From Theodoxus fluviatilis (lineage: Eukaryota > Mollusca > Gastropoda > Cycloneritida > Neritidae): 64,000 nt of DNA. The translations under genes were made by a program, and so were the position numbers. Below are positions 1 to 10,377 of this stretch, piece by piece (the stretch's first letter is position 1; each line of letters starts with the position of its first letter). Below the pieces are notes generated by a model. It was given only the letters and a program-made list of their open reading frames with translations, did no database searches and was not told the origin of the DNA. The stretch covers positions 1-64,000 of the forward strand of contig JAWQFJ010028243.1 of assembly GCA_034096865.1 (NCBI GenBank), read 5' to 3'.

Positions 1-1930
1 GGCGAATAATTAGTTAATAGTCATTGATATTACATATCCAACAAAGACTGATGGGCTGTAAAATCCAGTCTGTCGGTCTGTCGGTCGGTCAGTCACTCAT
101 TCCCTACGACCAGCTTTAAACATTCCCTTTTTACTGCATGAAATCGCCCGCACATTAAACTCCATTATTGTCCAGTGTAACGCTATGCCGGAGCAGCCTG
201 ATGCCCCCCTCTGTAGCAGGACTCGCTGACTGCTGAGGTTTGAAACCTGCTCCAGCAGCTCTGCCAAGGACAGCCTCAAGCTGCCAGAGAGGCTGCAGGG
301 GGGCATAGGGACTGGATCAGGCCATGGAGACCCGACCCTATCCTCAAACAACCCTGGAAGACCCACGGTCCAACCTACGCACAGCATTTCACTGGTCGGC
401 AAAACACACATCCGGCCCCAAGTAACCTCTCTACACTCATCTAGCAATCCCTTCTATCTCATACACTGCTCCGAGCAACAACGATTAAGTATTAAAACCT
501 GCTTAGGAAATGCATGTATAATGCACGAGGATCGGATACCGCTCCCAAAGTATCCATGTGCATTTTGGGGGGAGGAGGGGGTTGGGTGTGGGTGGGAGGG
601 AGATTAGACACAATATCCCAGGTGCGAAAGAGTCAGACCCACAGGCATTCTTCCTCTGAATGCTGCTGTGGTGTCAGGAATCTGACGAAGTTCTTCGTGC
701 GTCTCCAGCTCGTCTCCACTCAAGTCAGGGACTCCTCGCTGCACATTCGACCTGCTGCAACCCCGACCTGAACTGTAGCAAACTTTGAAGGGCTTACATT
801 TGGCTTGGAAGTTCCCCCGTGACATTGACAGCGAACCCGGCAAATAAGTTCATTGGGTGGTGTAAGTTGTGCTACGTCGTCCACCAGAGACACTTCCGTC
901 TCAAGGAAGTGGCTGATGCATTTCTTGTCGAATCAACGACGACTGTGATGCAGTGGCCATCTTGTCAGTCCTGCTCTTTGTCTTCCTCGTCTGAAGTGAG
1001 AGAGGACACGCACTAAGCACTAAGTCTGATATAAGTCATAGAAACAGCTTGCTAAAAACAATTCCCCAAAAGACGGTGCTGAGTCTAGCGTGTTATGCGG
1101 CTGCTACGTGTAGCTTTTGAACACCCTTGCATGACGCAAGCCAGATATCGGACTTCCTCCACCTTGGCGCATGCGATAAGCAACGGGAACAACATTTCTG
1201 TGATGTTAGCATGTGGTAGAATGACTGCCAAAATCACTGGTGGAGTTTGCATCACCCGGCGTATGTAGAGTAGCGGTTTTGTTGGTATGCTTGAAAACAG
1301 AAACCAAAGTGTATCCCACCCCCACCCCTTCTCCAAGACTCTGCGCGCTTTGTTTTGTAACTTTAATTGCGTCAAGTGGGTGCACAGTATTAATACAAAT
1401 TGTGATTCTTCTGAGTTGTACCAAATAATTGCCCTTTTACACTGATGATACGAGGCGCAGTAAAAAACAAGCTGTATCAGTAATTATTTCACGAGTAGGA
1501 TGTTTCAGACATGCCTTGTACAGTTGGCCCATTCTGGTTCGCCAGAGCAGAACTTTGTTACCGCTGGTGTGTACCAGAATGACGTTGGCCTGTGCTGGAC
1601 AATTTCTTTGGATGACAATAATTATTATTTTGGCTTCACTTTAAAGAGACTACATGTAGCCTGTCTTCTATAAAAGTTCATAACTGTTTTATTGGAACAA
1701 GGAAAAAGAGCTCTGTTTCTTCACACGTAGTGCATAGAGTTAAACGGTAAAGTGAAGTCTACAGAGAGTATTTGTTCAGTACTTCCTCAGACGTGTACAG
1801 AATTTCGTCACTTATTCTAAGTCGCCTCTCTTGAATTGAATATGTAATAGCATTACGAGACTATTCATAGGCAGAAATGTCATCCCATTTATCATACCTG
1901 GCAACTGATCTCTCACCATCATGTTTTCGA
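1..1930. other. No recognised gene; possible 3' end of a minus-strand gene
   Basis: No protein family is recognisable on either strand and no long tandem array is present. A short GTCG/GTCT run lies near 70-95. On the minus strand a good splice acceptor (pyrimidine tract then CAG at about 993-991) opens a 29-codon phase-0 frame ending in TGA at 903-901. It could be a terminal exon, but no matching upstream exon or poly(A) signal was found, so it is not called as a gene. Confidence 0.4.
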
Positions 1931-2032
1931 GGGAGTCTGCATGTCACTACAAAACAAAAAACAAAACCAAAATCAAACAGGAAATTACTACACACTAAAC
2001 TTTAGTACGGATGGGAAAAGTGTCAAAGTAAA

Positions 2033-2147
<115 letters not shown>

Positions 2148-2449
2148 ATTCTAGTCAGAATTATAGTCTCTGAAACATACTCAGATTTGTATATATAGTG
2201 TACAACAGACATGAAATTCAAGTATTGAATTTATGAGAATATGATTACAATGACATATGCACATAAAGAAAACGTTCAAGACATCCAGACAGTGAAAAAT
2301 AGTAAGGTACGGCCAAACCCTCTCAATGTGCCCCCTTGACCCCCCTCCAATAGTTCAATTAGGGGCGGTCTCAGAGTAGCCATGAGAAAAGGATGTGCAA
2401 AGAGCACACTTGTAGTTATCGCGTTGTCTAGACATTACACGAAGGTGTA

Positions 2450-5040
2450 GGAAACTATGTCGTAGGATGATGATAGAGAATATCGCGAACTTGTCTTTGT
2501 ACAGATGCAAAGCCTTGATACATTTTACATCTTCAAGCAGTGAATTCCATAGAGCTGCCCCAGAGTAAGATAAGATCGATTTGAATGAATTGATGCGAGG
2601 CTGAGACAGAAGAAAATTTTCGCACCCTTAAATTTTGACTGCTCAAAAAGAATGGTTAGATAATTCGACACTCGGCCATCTTTTTTTTTCAAAAGCACAC
2701 ACTTATTGAATTGTAGATGCTTATGGAGAGGCAAAACGCAGAACATTTCCATTCGCCTCTCAGTGCAGGGAGAGTTACTAGTGATCATTAGCTTAGAGAC
2801 TATTCTGTACAGTAAATGGACTCTTTCCAAATTTGCTTCACTACATTAATCCCACAACGTTTATGCGTAATCGATGTGTGATGAGATGCCGACATTGAAA
2901 ATGTTTTGCAAGTTTCAGTGCCTACAAAGTGCCTCAATTTTGATAGTAAAAATATATCGTATAATATCTTTTGGCAGATCAAATTAACGTGTGAGTTCCA
3001 GTCTGTTCAGCAGTTATCACTCTGCGCACTTTATGTTCTTTCACCCTTTATATCGGCACTGCATCAAGAGAGGGGGGAGTGATTAAGGATGTAGTTGATG
3101 GTTTTCCTCTATTGTTATCACTACATACTTGGTTTTGGAAGGATTCAGGTCCATATGGCTTGACAGACAGCAGCAACACAGTTCATCAGGGCCCGTATTC
3201 ACAACGGCGATTTATCGGCGATATATTTTAACTCCGATTTATCTCTAAACTCAGACGATTCCAACTGCCTGTTCCGCTCTCCCTTGGCTGGAAACCAGTA
3301 TATATAGCAAAGCGCAACCTAGGATCCTCTGACGAGCGTACCTTCTCTAACCGATCAAGATAACGCGGGGCTAGGGGATAAATCGAGTGTTAAAAAGATA
3401 AATCGCCGTTGTGAATACGGGCACAGTACTCTTTTGCATTTACCTGTCACAATTTCGGTTGAGTTGCAAGAGTAAGGCATTATGAATATGCTAAATAAAA
3501 CGAGGCCCAGGACAGAGCCCTTTGGGACACCAGCTTTTAGAATACCACACGTGGAAATATGGCCATCGAATTTTATCCCAGAAGGACTGAAAGAACTTCA
3601 CTGTTGCGTGACCATGAAAAGAAAGAGCTCATTATTCCAACAGCATACCATGATGTGTCATATCAAAGCTTTCTTCAAATCTAGATAGACAGATCCTACC
3701 ACTTTTGAGGTGTTTATGATGTTCAGGTGGTATGATGCTGAATGGCAGGAATATTTTGGTCGTAAACCTGATTGGAGCGGATAAAGATTAGGCCAATCAA
3801 ACAATGACAATAGCTGTTTGTGATCGTGCTGTTTTCTTTGTATTTATAGAAATGCTATGGGATGGAAGTCATCAAAACTTGTGGGAATTTTTAATTTTAG
3901 TAAAGGTATAACTAAATTTGTTTCCATTCATCTGGGAAGTTTCGCTTGATAGCGCACATGTTGCATATGTATGTGAGAGAGTCAGTTATGTGTGGAAGAG
4001 AGCGTTTCAGAACTATTAATTCCATCAGGTCCCGCTGATTTTTGGTAGAGCTTTTCAATAAATCGGCCAACTTCATGAACACCATGGGGAATGTTAAACT
4101 TCAAAAAAGTCTCTAATCACTGCGGGCATAATTCCTGGAGATAAGCCGTTTCTGATTAGAAATTTTTGTTGTTAACTTTTCAGCTACGGAAAGAAAACGA
4201 GTGTTGCAATAATTGACATCAAAAAATGATTTTGATGAAGAAGCTTTAGCTCCGTTTCACTTAATAAAGGAATTGATGACGTTCCACACTTAGGTGACGT
4301 TTTTGTTATAGCAGTCAGATGTTGAAAATATTCCTTTTGGGCTTTCCTTACTAAACTTGTAACTGCACTTCCTTGTTTCTTGTGTGCAGCGAAGCCACTG
4401 CTTTTCATGAGTTCATCTCTGAGGGACATTGCTTGTATTACTTCCTTGGTGGTAGCGTTGGACAACGTACGCGTTTCCTCTTATTGGAACGTGTTACTTA
4501 ATTACTCCACGAAGGAGACTGCAACCAAAACTGAAGGGAATAGTTCAAATCATTGTGATTTTAAACCTTATGGAAGAGTGTCGTTTGGAGGTCAGAACAA
4601 AAGGTTTCGGGATTAAAGGTTTTGAAACATCCATATGTCAGTATAAATGGTCGTATTTTGAGATTTTAGAGAATTGTGCATGATTGCCAATGCCGATTCT
4701 TGGTACCCAAGCGCTTTGTACCAAAATGGATGTTTGTAATGTGTACGTGATCAATGAGGGTCAATGTTGACGGAGTGACCAAAGTGGCTGCATGAACCTA
4801 TCACCCGATTCCAAAGAGCATGATAGTATAATTCCATGCACCGTTCATTTTCAGGAAGTGTATGTTAAAGTCACCAAGAAGAACACCTTTTCCGTCATCC
4901 TTACGAAATCATCATACCAAAAGGTGGAGGCTGGTTGTACACAAGATTTGAATAAACAAATTATCATAACATTCAGAAATATCATTAATAGGGAATTTTC
5001 TTTCAGATGTAATTTGACATGGAAAAATGTATCAGGCTGA
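2450..5040 (-). mobile_element. Degenerate CR1/L2-like non-LTR retrotransposon (LINE)
   Basis: Translation of the minus strand, with many frame breaks, gives non-LTR polymerase landmarks in the right 5'-to-3' order. There is endonuclease-like sequence with TLIDHV near 4.75 kb, then an endonuclease-RT linker at 4465-4184 (AMSLRDELMKSSG, RKAQKEYFQHL). RT motif A, LDLKKAFDMTHH, lies near 3.66 kb and the GVPKGSVLG block near 3.53 kb. LNPSKTK lies near 3.13 kb, and a C-terminal block LSYSGAALWNSL near 2.55 kb. Stops and frameshifts are throughout, so it is dead. Clade assignment is from motif style only and could be another Jockey-superfamily clade. It lies downstream of the last recognised exon of the minus-strand gene at 5.2-9.2 kb, probably inside its next intron. 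Confidence 0.8.
3191..3422. mobile_element. 232-bp non-autonomous TIR element inserted in the LINE
   Basis: The ends are near-perfect 26-bp inverted repeats: the left begins GCCCGTATTCACAACGGC and the right is its reverse complement, ending GAATACGGGC. The interior is about 180 bp with no ORF. LINE reading resumes on both sides (the GVPKGS block to the right, LNPSKTK to the left), so this is a later insertion. No clear target duplication was found, so the superfamily is unassigned. Confidence 0.8.
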
Positions 5041-5187
5041 GCCTAGATTTCAAAATTCACATTCCAAAAAGAAAAGCATTATTTAAAACTGCAAAAAGAC
5101 TGAGAAAACAAATGTAGCCAATATATAATGCTTAGTTGATCTAAGTTGATGACTGTCACACTATCTCAACACTTGGTTGTTACTTAC

Positions 5188-5254
5188 ATCTTTGTGTCAG
5201 GAGGGCGAACAGTTGGTTCATCATCCGATATCTCCATCGCATCATTTTGTGTAT
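5188..5254 (-). CDS. Internal exon 3 of a spliced minus-strand gene (67 bp)
   Basis: On the minus strand the acceptor TTTTTTTGTTGACAG abuts 5254, and the donor GTAAGTA follows 5188. The exon takes one base from the previous exon (G+AT gives Asp47) and reads TQNDAMEISDDEPTVRPPDT, then Lys68 and a split codon beginning AT. It is acidic and disordered-looking. Both the phase and the splice signals match exon 2 at 5630-5557. The next exon was not found, because a LINE occupies the following 2.6 kb. Confidence 0.6.
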
Positions 5255-5443
5255 CTGTCAACAAAAAAATCTTAGGTTACCATAGATACGATACAAATCG
5301 GAAATAGTAACATTTGCATATAACAGCATGATACTTTTGAGGGTACCAACCGTGCAAAAACATTGCATACTAAAATAGGGATGTACCACTAAATGAAATG
5401 CTCCTGTCTGTCTATTTTTCTCCTTCTAAATTAAAGAATTCAA

Positions 5444-5508
5444 ATGCGTGAAACACCATTGATGCGTGAAACACCATTGATGCGTGAAACACCATTGATG
5501 CGTGAAAG
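5444..5508. repeat. 18-bp tandem repeat, about 3.5 copies
   Basis: The unit is ATGCGTGAAACACCATTG. It lies in intron 2 of the minus-strand gene, between its exons 2 and 3. The ATG-started frame across it is a by-product of the 18-bp period. Confidence 0.9.
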
Positions 5509-5556
5509 TGATCGATCATCGAATATTAAGATTTCAAAGCTGTTGGGGTTACTCAC

Positions 5557-5630
5557 CCTCTTGTCTCACTTCCTCGATGGCTGCTTCGTCTCTACAGTCA
5601 GACTCCAGAAGTCTTCGCGGTTTTAGATTC
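5557..5630 (-). CDS. Internal exon 2 of a spliced minus-strand gene (74 bp)
   Basis: On the minus strand the acceptor TTGTCCATTTGTCTTCAG abuts 5630, and the consensus donor GTGAGTAAC follows 5557. Only one phase is open. The first base completes a codon carried over as AG from exon 1 (Arg22). The exon then encodes NLKPRRLLESDCRDEAAIEE and VRQE, and its last G passes to exon 3. The mix of basic and acidic charge continues the style of exons 1 and 3. The 30-bp polypyrimidine minisatellite starts about 150 bp upstream of the acceptor, inside intron 1. Confidence 0.6.
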
Positions 5631-5779
5631 CTGAAGACAAATGGACAACATCATCACTGCCAGAGTGGTCAATTGATGTCTGGATCACTCCTCCAGTTTC
5701 CTTTGGCAAACAAGTATGTAAACGCCATGCGATCTCGCATTTTCCAGGCAAAATAACACTAACAACGGCAGCAACAGCA

Positions 5780-8045
5780 AAAGAGAGGAGGGGGTGAAGG
5801 CTGGGAGGAGGCGAGGAGGAGGGTGAAAGGCTGGGAGGAGGATCGCAGAAGGCTGAAAGGAGGAGGGTAGAAGGCTGGGAGGAAGCGGGGAGGAGAGTAG
5901 AAGGCTGGGAGGAGGAGGGTAGAAGGCTGGAAGGAAGCGGGGAGGAGGGTAGAAGGCTGGGAGGAGGAGGGTAGAAGGCTGGGAGGAGGCGGGGAGGAGG
6001 GTAGAAGGCTGGGAGGAGGAGGGTAGAAGGCTGGGAGGAGGCGAGGAGGAGGGTAGAAGGCTGGGAGGAGGCAAGGAGGAGGGTAGAAGGCTGGGAGGGG
6101 ACGAGGAGGAGGGTAGAAGGCTGGGAGGAGGAGGGTAGAAGGCTGGGAGGAGGCGAGGAGGAGGGTAGAAGGCTGGGAGGAGGAGGGCAGAAGGCTGGGA
6201 GGAGTATAGAAGGCGGGGAGGAACGTAGAAGGCTGGGAGGAGGCGAGGAGGAGGGTAGAAGGCTGGGAGGAGGCAAAGAGGAGGGTAGAAGGCTGGAAGG
6301 AGGCGAGGAGGAAGAGAAGACTGGGAGGAGGGGGGGGGAGGGTAGAAAGCTGGGAGGAGGAGGGTAGAAGGCTGGGAGAAGGCGAGGAGAAGGAAGAGAA
6401 GGCTGGGAGGAGGGGGGGGGGGAGGGAAGAGGGGGAGGGTCGATGGTTGGAAGGAGGCGAGGTGGAGAAAGAGAAGGCTGGAGTGAATGGGGAGGGGGAG
6501 GGGGGGGGGAGGGAAGAGGGGGAGGGTAGATGGTTGGAAGGAGGCGAGGTGGAGAAAGAGAAGGCTGGAATGAAGGGGGGGGGGGGGGTTAGAAGGCTGG
6601 GTGGATAGGGTAGAAGGCTGGGAGGAGAGGAGGAAGAGAAAGCTGGGAGGAGGAGGGGGAGGAGGAGGGTAGAAGGCTGGGAGGAGGAGGGTAGAAGGCT
6701 GGGAGGAGGAGAGGAGGAAGGTAGAAGGCTGGGAAAAGGCGAGGAGGAGGGTAGAAGGCTGGGAGGAGGCGAGGAGGAGGAAGAAAAGGCTGGGAGGAGG
6801 GAGGGGGGGAGGGGAGGGTAGAAGGCTGGAGGAAAAGAGGAGGAGGGTAGAAGATTGGGAGGAAGGTAGAGGGCTGGGAGGAGGTGGGGAGGCGGATAGA
6901 AGGCTCGGAAGAGGCGGGGCGGAAGGTGGAAGGCTGGGAGGAAGGTAGAAGGCTGGGAGGAGGCGGGGAGGAGGGTAGAAGGCTGGGAGGAGGCGAGGAG
7001 GAGGGTAGAAGGCTGAGAGGAGGCGGGGAGGAGGGTAGAAGGCTGTGAGGAGGCGGGGAGGAGGGTAGAAGGCTTTGAGGAGGCGGGGAGGAGGGTAGAA
7101 GGCTGGGAGGAGGCGAGGAGGAAGGTAGAAGGCTGGGAGGAGGCGAGGAGGAGGGTAGAAGGCTGGGAGGAGGCGAGGAGGAGGGTAGAAGGCTGGGAGG
7201 AGGCGAGGAGGAGGGTAGAAGGCTGGGAGGAGGCGAGGAGGAGGGTAGAAGGCTGGGAGGAGGCGAGGAGGAGGGTAGAAGGCTGGGAGGAGGCGAGGAG
7301 GAGGGTAGAAGGCTGGGAGGTGGCGAGGAGAAGAGTAGAAGGCTGGGAGGAGGCGAGGAGAAGGGTAGAAGGCTGGGAGGAGGCGAGGAGGAGGAAGGTA
7401 CAACGCTGGGAGGAGAAGAGGAGGAGGGTAGAAGGCTGGAGGTGGAGGGTAGAAGGCTGGAGAAAGAGGGGAGGAGGAGGTGGGTAGAGGGATGGGAGGA
7501 GGGGAGGAGGAGGAAGGTAAAAGGCGGAGGGGATGCGAGGAAGAGGGTAAACGGCTGAGAGGAGGCGAAGAGGAGGATAGAAGGCTGGAGGAGGAGGGTA
7601 GAAGGCTGGGAGGAGTAGAGGAGGTGACGAAGAGGAGGGTAGAAGGCTGGAAGAGGAGGGTAGAAGGCTAGAGGAGGGGGTAGAAGGTTGGAGAAAGAGG
7701 GTAGACGGTTGGAGGATGAGGGGAGGAGGAGGTGGGTAGGAGTCTGGGAGGAGAGGAGGAGGAGGGTAAAAGGCTGGAGGAGGAAGGGAAGAGGAGGAGG
7801 GTAGAAGGCTGGAGGATGAGAGGGTAGGAGGTTGGTAGAGGGCTGGGAGGGTGGTATAAGGAGGAGGGTAGAAGGCTGAGAGGAGAATAGTAGAAAACTA
7901 GGAGGAGGAGAGGAGGGTAGAAGGCTGGGGGAGGGGAGGAGGAGGCGGGGACGAGGAGGAGGAGGTAAAGGAGGAGGAAGGTAGAAGAGCGCGGAGGCGG
8001 GGACGGAGGATGAGGATGAGGGGAGGAGGCAGGAAGGAGAAGGAC
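5780..8045. repeat. 30-bp polypurine minisatellite, about 2.3 kb
   Basis: The plus strand is almost pure G/A with an occasional CT. The core unit contains GGGTAGAAGGCTGGGAGGAG plus a GCGAGGAG extension. The purest stretch is 6960-7385, with shorter and divergent units elsewhere. On the minus strand the 30-bp period gives open frames of over 500 codons (PPPRLLPAFY repeats), which are artefacts. The array lies in intron 1 of the minus-strand gene, so the transcript strand is pyrimidine-rich with a CTCCTCCCAG acceptor-like string in most units. Long mirror purine tracts can form triplex (H-DNA), and the G-runs can form quadruplexes. Confidence 0.95.
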
Positions 8046-8085
8046 TAGGATGAAGATGAATATATTGTTGTATAGTGCGCGAGTT

Positions 8086-8297
<212 letters not shown>

Positions 8298-8364
8298 GCA
8301 CATTTGTCCACCTTCAACACCGCACTGGGCACTTTACACCTCTCCTCTCACATTACAAGTTCCG

Positions 8365-8372
8365 TGACGTCA
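8365..8372. promoter_or_regulatory. Palindromic CRE-like site in a CpG-rich stretch
   Basis: A full TGACGTCA palindrome is present, and the surrounding 8300-8560 has many CpG and GCGCG strings unlike its AC-rich flanks. CREB/ATF sites of this form are common in promoters. Here it would lie in intron 1 of the minus-strand gene. It is a single 8-bp match, so chance is a real possibility. Confidence 0.2.
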
Positions 8373-8754
8373 CACTGCGTTGCAGACGATCGATCGACAC
8401 ACGCTAGCGTGAAGGTGGACAGCAGCGCGACTGATTTGCGCGTTGATTTGCAGACATAGGAGCCAACGCGCACTGCCTGCACTGTAGAGGCTGAGGACTC
8501 GATCTCTCTCGATCGTGATTTCTCGGCCCCAGTTCACGAAAGATACATTCGCTCACCATGCAGTATCTCAGTCCAATGCGTTTCGCACACTAGCTTAACT
8601 CGGTTTATTCTCATTAAATGTTGTGTCCCATATGGTCTGTTCTCTCCCACTGATGGTGTATATGTAACTAGCTACAGCAGTGTCTTTTCACTCTCGAACT
8701 CCTGAGCAATTTATGTGTAACAATATAGTTACAGTCCAAGAAAACACACTCACA

Positions 8755-8827
8755 TACATACATTCATACGCACACACACACACATGCACGCGCACTCACA
8801 CATAGGCCTAAACACACACACACACAT

Positions 8828-8877
<50 letters not shown>
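8755..8877. repeat. (CA)n microsatellite
   Basis: An interrupted CA tract with ACATAC and ACGCG variants, purest at 8832-8877. It lies in intron 1 of the minus-strand gene. Confidence 0.95.
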
Positions 8878-8880
<3 letters not shown>

Positions 8881-8976
8881 CCATGTACCAACACACACGC
8901 ATACAATTTTAAAGTCGTACAGGCGGGCGGATAGTGGACTGAAGATCCGACACCCAGAAGGAGAGACGAATGGACA

Positions 8977-8977
<1 letters not shown>

Positions 8978-9022
<45 letters not shown>
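8978..9022. repeat. (GA)n microsatellite
   Basis: An uninterrupted GA tract of about 45 bp, 140 bp downstream of the exon 1 donor of the minus-strand gene. Confidence 0.95.
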
Positions 9023-9028
<6 letters not shown>

Positions 9029-9163
9029 CATACAACGCAGAGAAATCAAGGTACACGGGGATTGACTGACATCACACGTTCGATCATGCCAACACGTCAG
9101 GACTTGCGCACGTAGTGTACAACTCTATAAGTATAATGCGGCGAATGTATGTTTAGGTCTTAC

Positions 9164-9228
9164 CTGTCCAAACGCTTGAACTTCGTCTTTTTCTTTGGGG
9201 CTCTGCACAGACTTGGATCTTGCTCCAT
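9164..9228 (-). CDS. First coding exon of a spliced minus-strand gene, basic N-terminus
   Basis: The ATG at 9228 has a good Kozak context (G at -3 and G at +4). It opens MEQDPSLCRAPKKKTKFKRL and Asp21, then AG, then the donor GTAAGAC. The AG passes to exon 2 (5630-5557), whose only open phase needs exactly two bases, and exon 2 in turn fits exon 3 (5254-5188). Three exons with consensus sites and matching phases are unlikely by chance. The first 68 residues carry a lysine/arginine cluster (PKKKTKFKR) that resembles a nuclear localisation signal, followed by an acidic stretch (EISDDE). I do not recognise the family. A different frame open for about 110 codons upstream (to 9499) would be 5' UTR under this model. 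The rest of the gene is unseen. Confidence 0.6.
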
Positions 9229-10250
9229 GACAATATTTTGGATCAAGTTTGATCACAATTAAGCGCTCTCCACAGGCCGCTCGCTGCCAAGTCACTTTAC
9301 TACACGCATACTGGTTTGTGCTTGTGCAAATCGATACAGTGTGCGCATGACTATTTTTGACAACACCAGGGTCACCATGGAAAGGTCGCAGGGGACCATT
9401 CATTATCTGGCGTGCTTGGCTCCTTTCTCCTTCACTCGTCACGCAATGTTTGCATGTATAATTCTCGAACAGCAATGGCTTGTGTGAATTAGTATCTGTT
9501 CAGTGGTGACGCCCTCTCTGAACTATGAACACAGAAGTTTGAAAATCTCCATTGAACAGCAGAGGTATGTGTCTTTGATGGGGCGCGTTGCCGACGCTAA
9601 TATCGTGCAAATATTGTAAAGGAACGCAAAGAAACTAGAAAGCGCGTTTGTCACAGCTCCTCACTTGCAAAGAGACGCAAGTTTTGCTTCTGGAGTACCT
9701 AACTGCAGCTCGTGGGAAAAATTAAAAAGGTGGCGACCATGCAAATAAGGTTGCTGATCACAGACGGCAGTGTCTGTGATGTGCATGTAACTGTTCGAGA
9801 ATGGAAGCGTGTCATCCATACACCAAAGTATTTGGTGTGTGCATGTTCATTTGTATATTTTGATAAGTATGTAAATAAGTTGTTTCTAGACAAAGATTGT
9901 CGAACAATGAAGGAACGTCAATGCATAAGCACATAGGATCTCTAAGTTAAGTTCCTTTCATTGATCCGGAGTGTATAAAAGCACAACACTTTTGACAAAA
10001 ACGTCTATGTTGTTAAGGCTTTGTTAAAAGTCGTGGATCCTTTTCGAAAGACCAAGAGCAAGCTCCTTTGCACTGAAAAAGAAATCGTCCTGAACGGAGC
10101 TTCCTCAGTCTTCCATCATATTATAATTTCCTCTATAGATCACCAGCTCCTGGCGACCCCATATCAAGCACTCTCCCCTCCTGCATGAGTGCACGGTCAG
10201 CTCCCCGCCCTCTACTCGCCCTTTTAAACCATGTCTTTATAAAACAGGTG
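9229..10250. other. Upstream region of the minus-strand gene; no other gene seen
   Basis: About 1 kb that should hold the 5' UTR and promoter of the gene starting at 9228. No TATA box or initiator could be placed with confidence. A 74-codon plus-strand frame at 9712-9936 has no recognisable domain or splice context. Confidence 0.35.
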
Positions 10251-10254
10251 GATT

Positions 10255-10335
10255 TAGGCGATCAAGCTTTGGCATTCGATAATGTGCGAGGCGCAGTGCT
10301 GTGGTTCAGACCCTAGGACGGGAGAAATTTGAAAT
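10255..10335 (+). mobile_element. Degenerate tRNA-derived SINE head
   Basis: A tRNA-like stretch contains GTGGTTCAGACCC, which resembles a pol III B box. It is preceded by AGGCGCAGTGCT, as in the better copy at 43.3 kb (AGGCGCTGTGCCGTGGTTCG). The A-box side is decayed. It sits immediately before the 25-bp minisatellite. Confidence 0.45.
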
Positions 10336-10377
10336 ATTGCTGGCTATTTCCCTATCGGCGGCTGCCATGTGCCCTTA

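Noticed and set aside
9125..9499. Frame of about 110 codons with several cysteines on minus (FENYTCKHCVTSEGE)
   Set aside because: It lacks an ATG and its frame does not fit the exon at 5630-5557. A different frame starting at the ATG at 9228 splices in phase, so this is probably 5' UTR.
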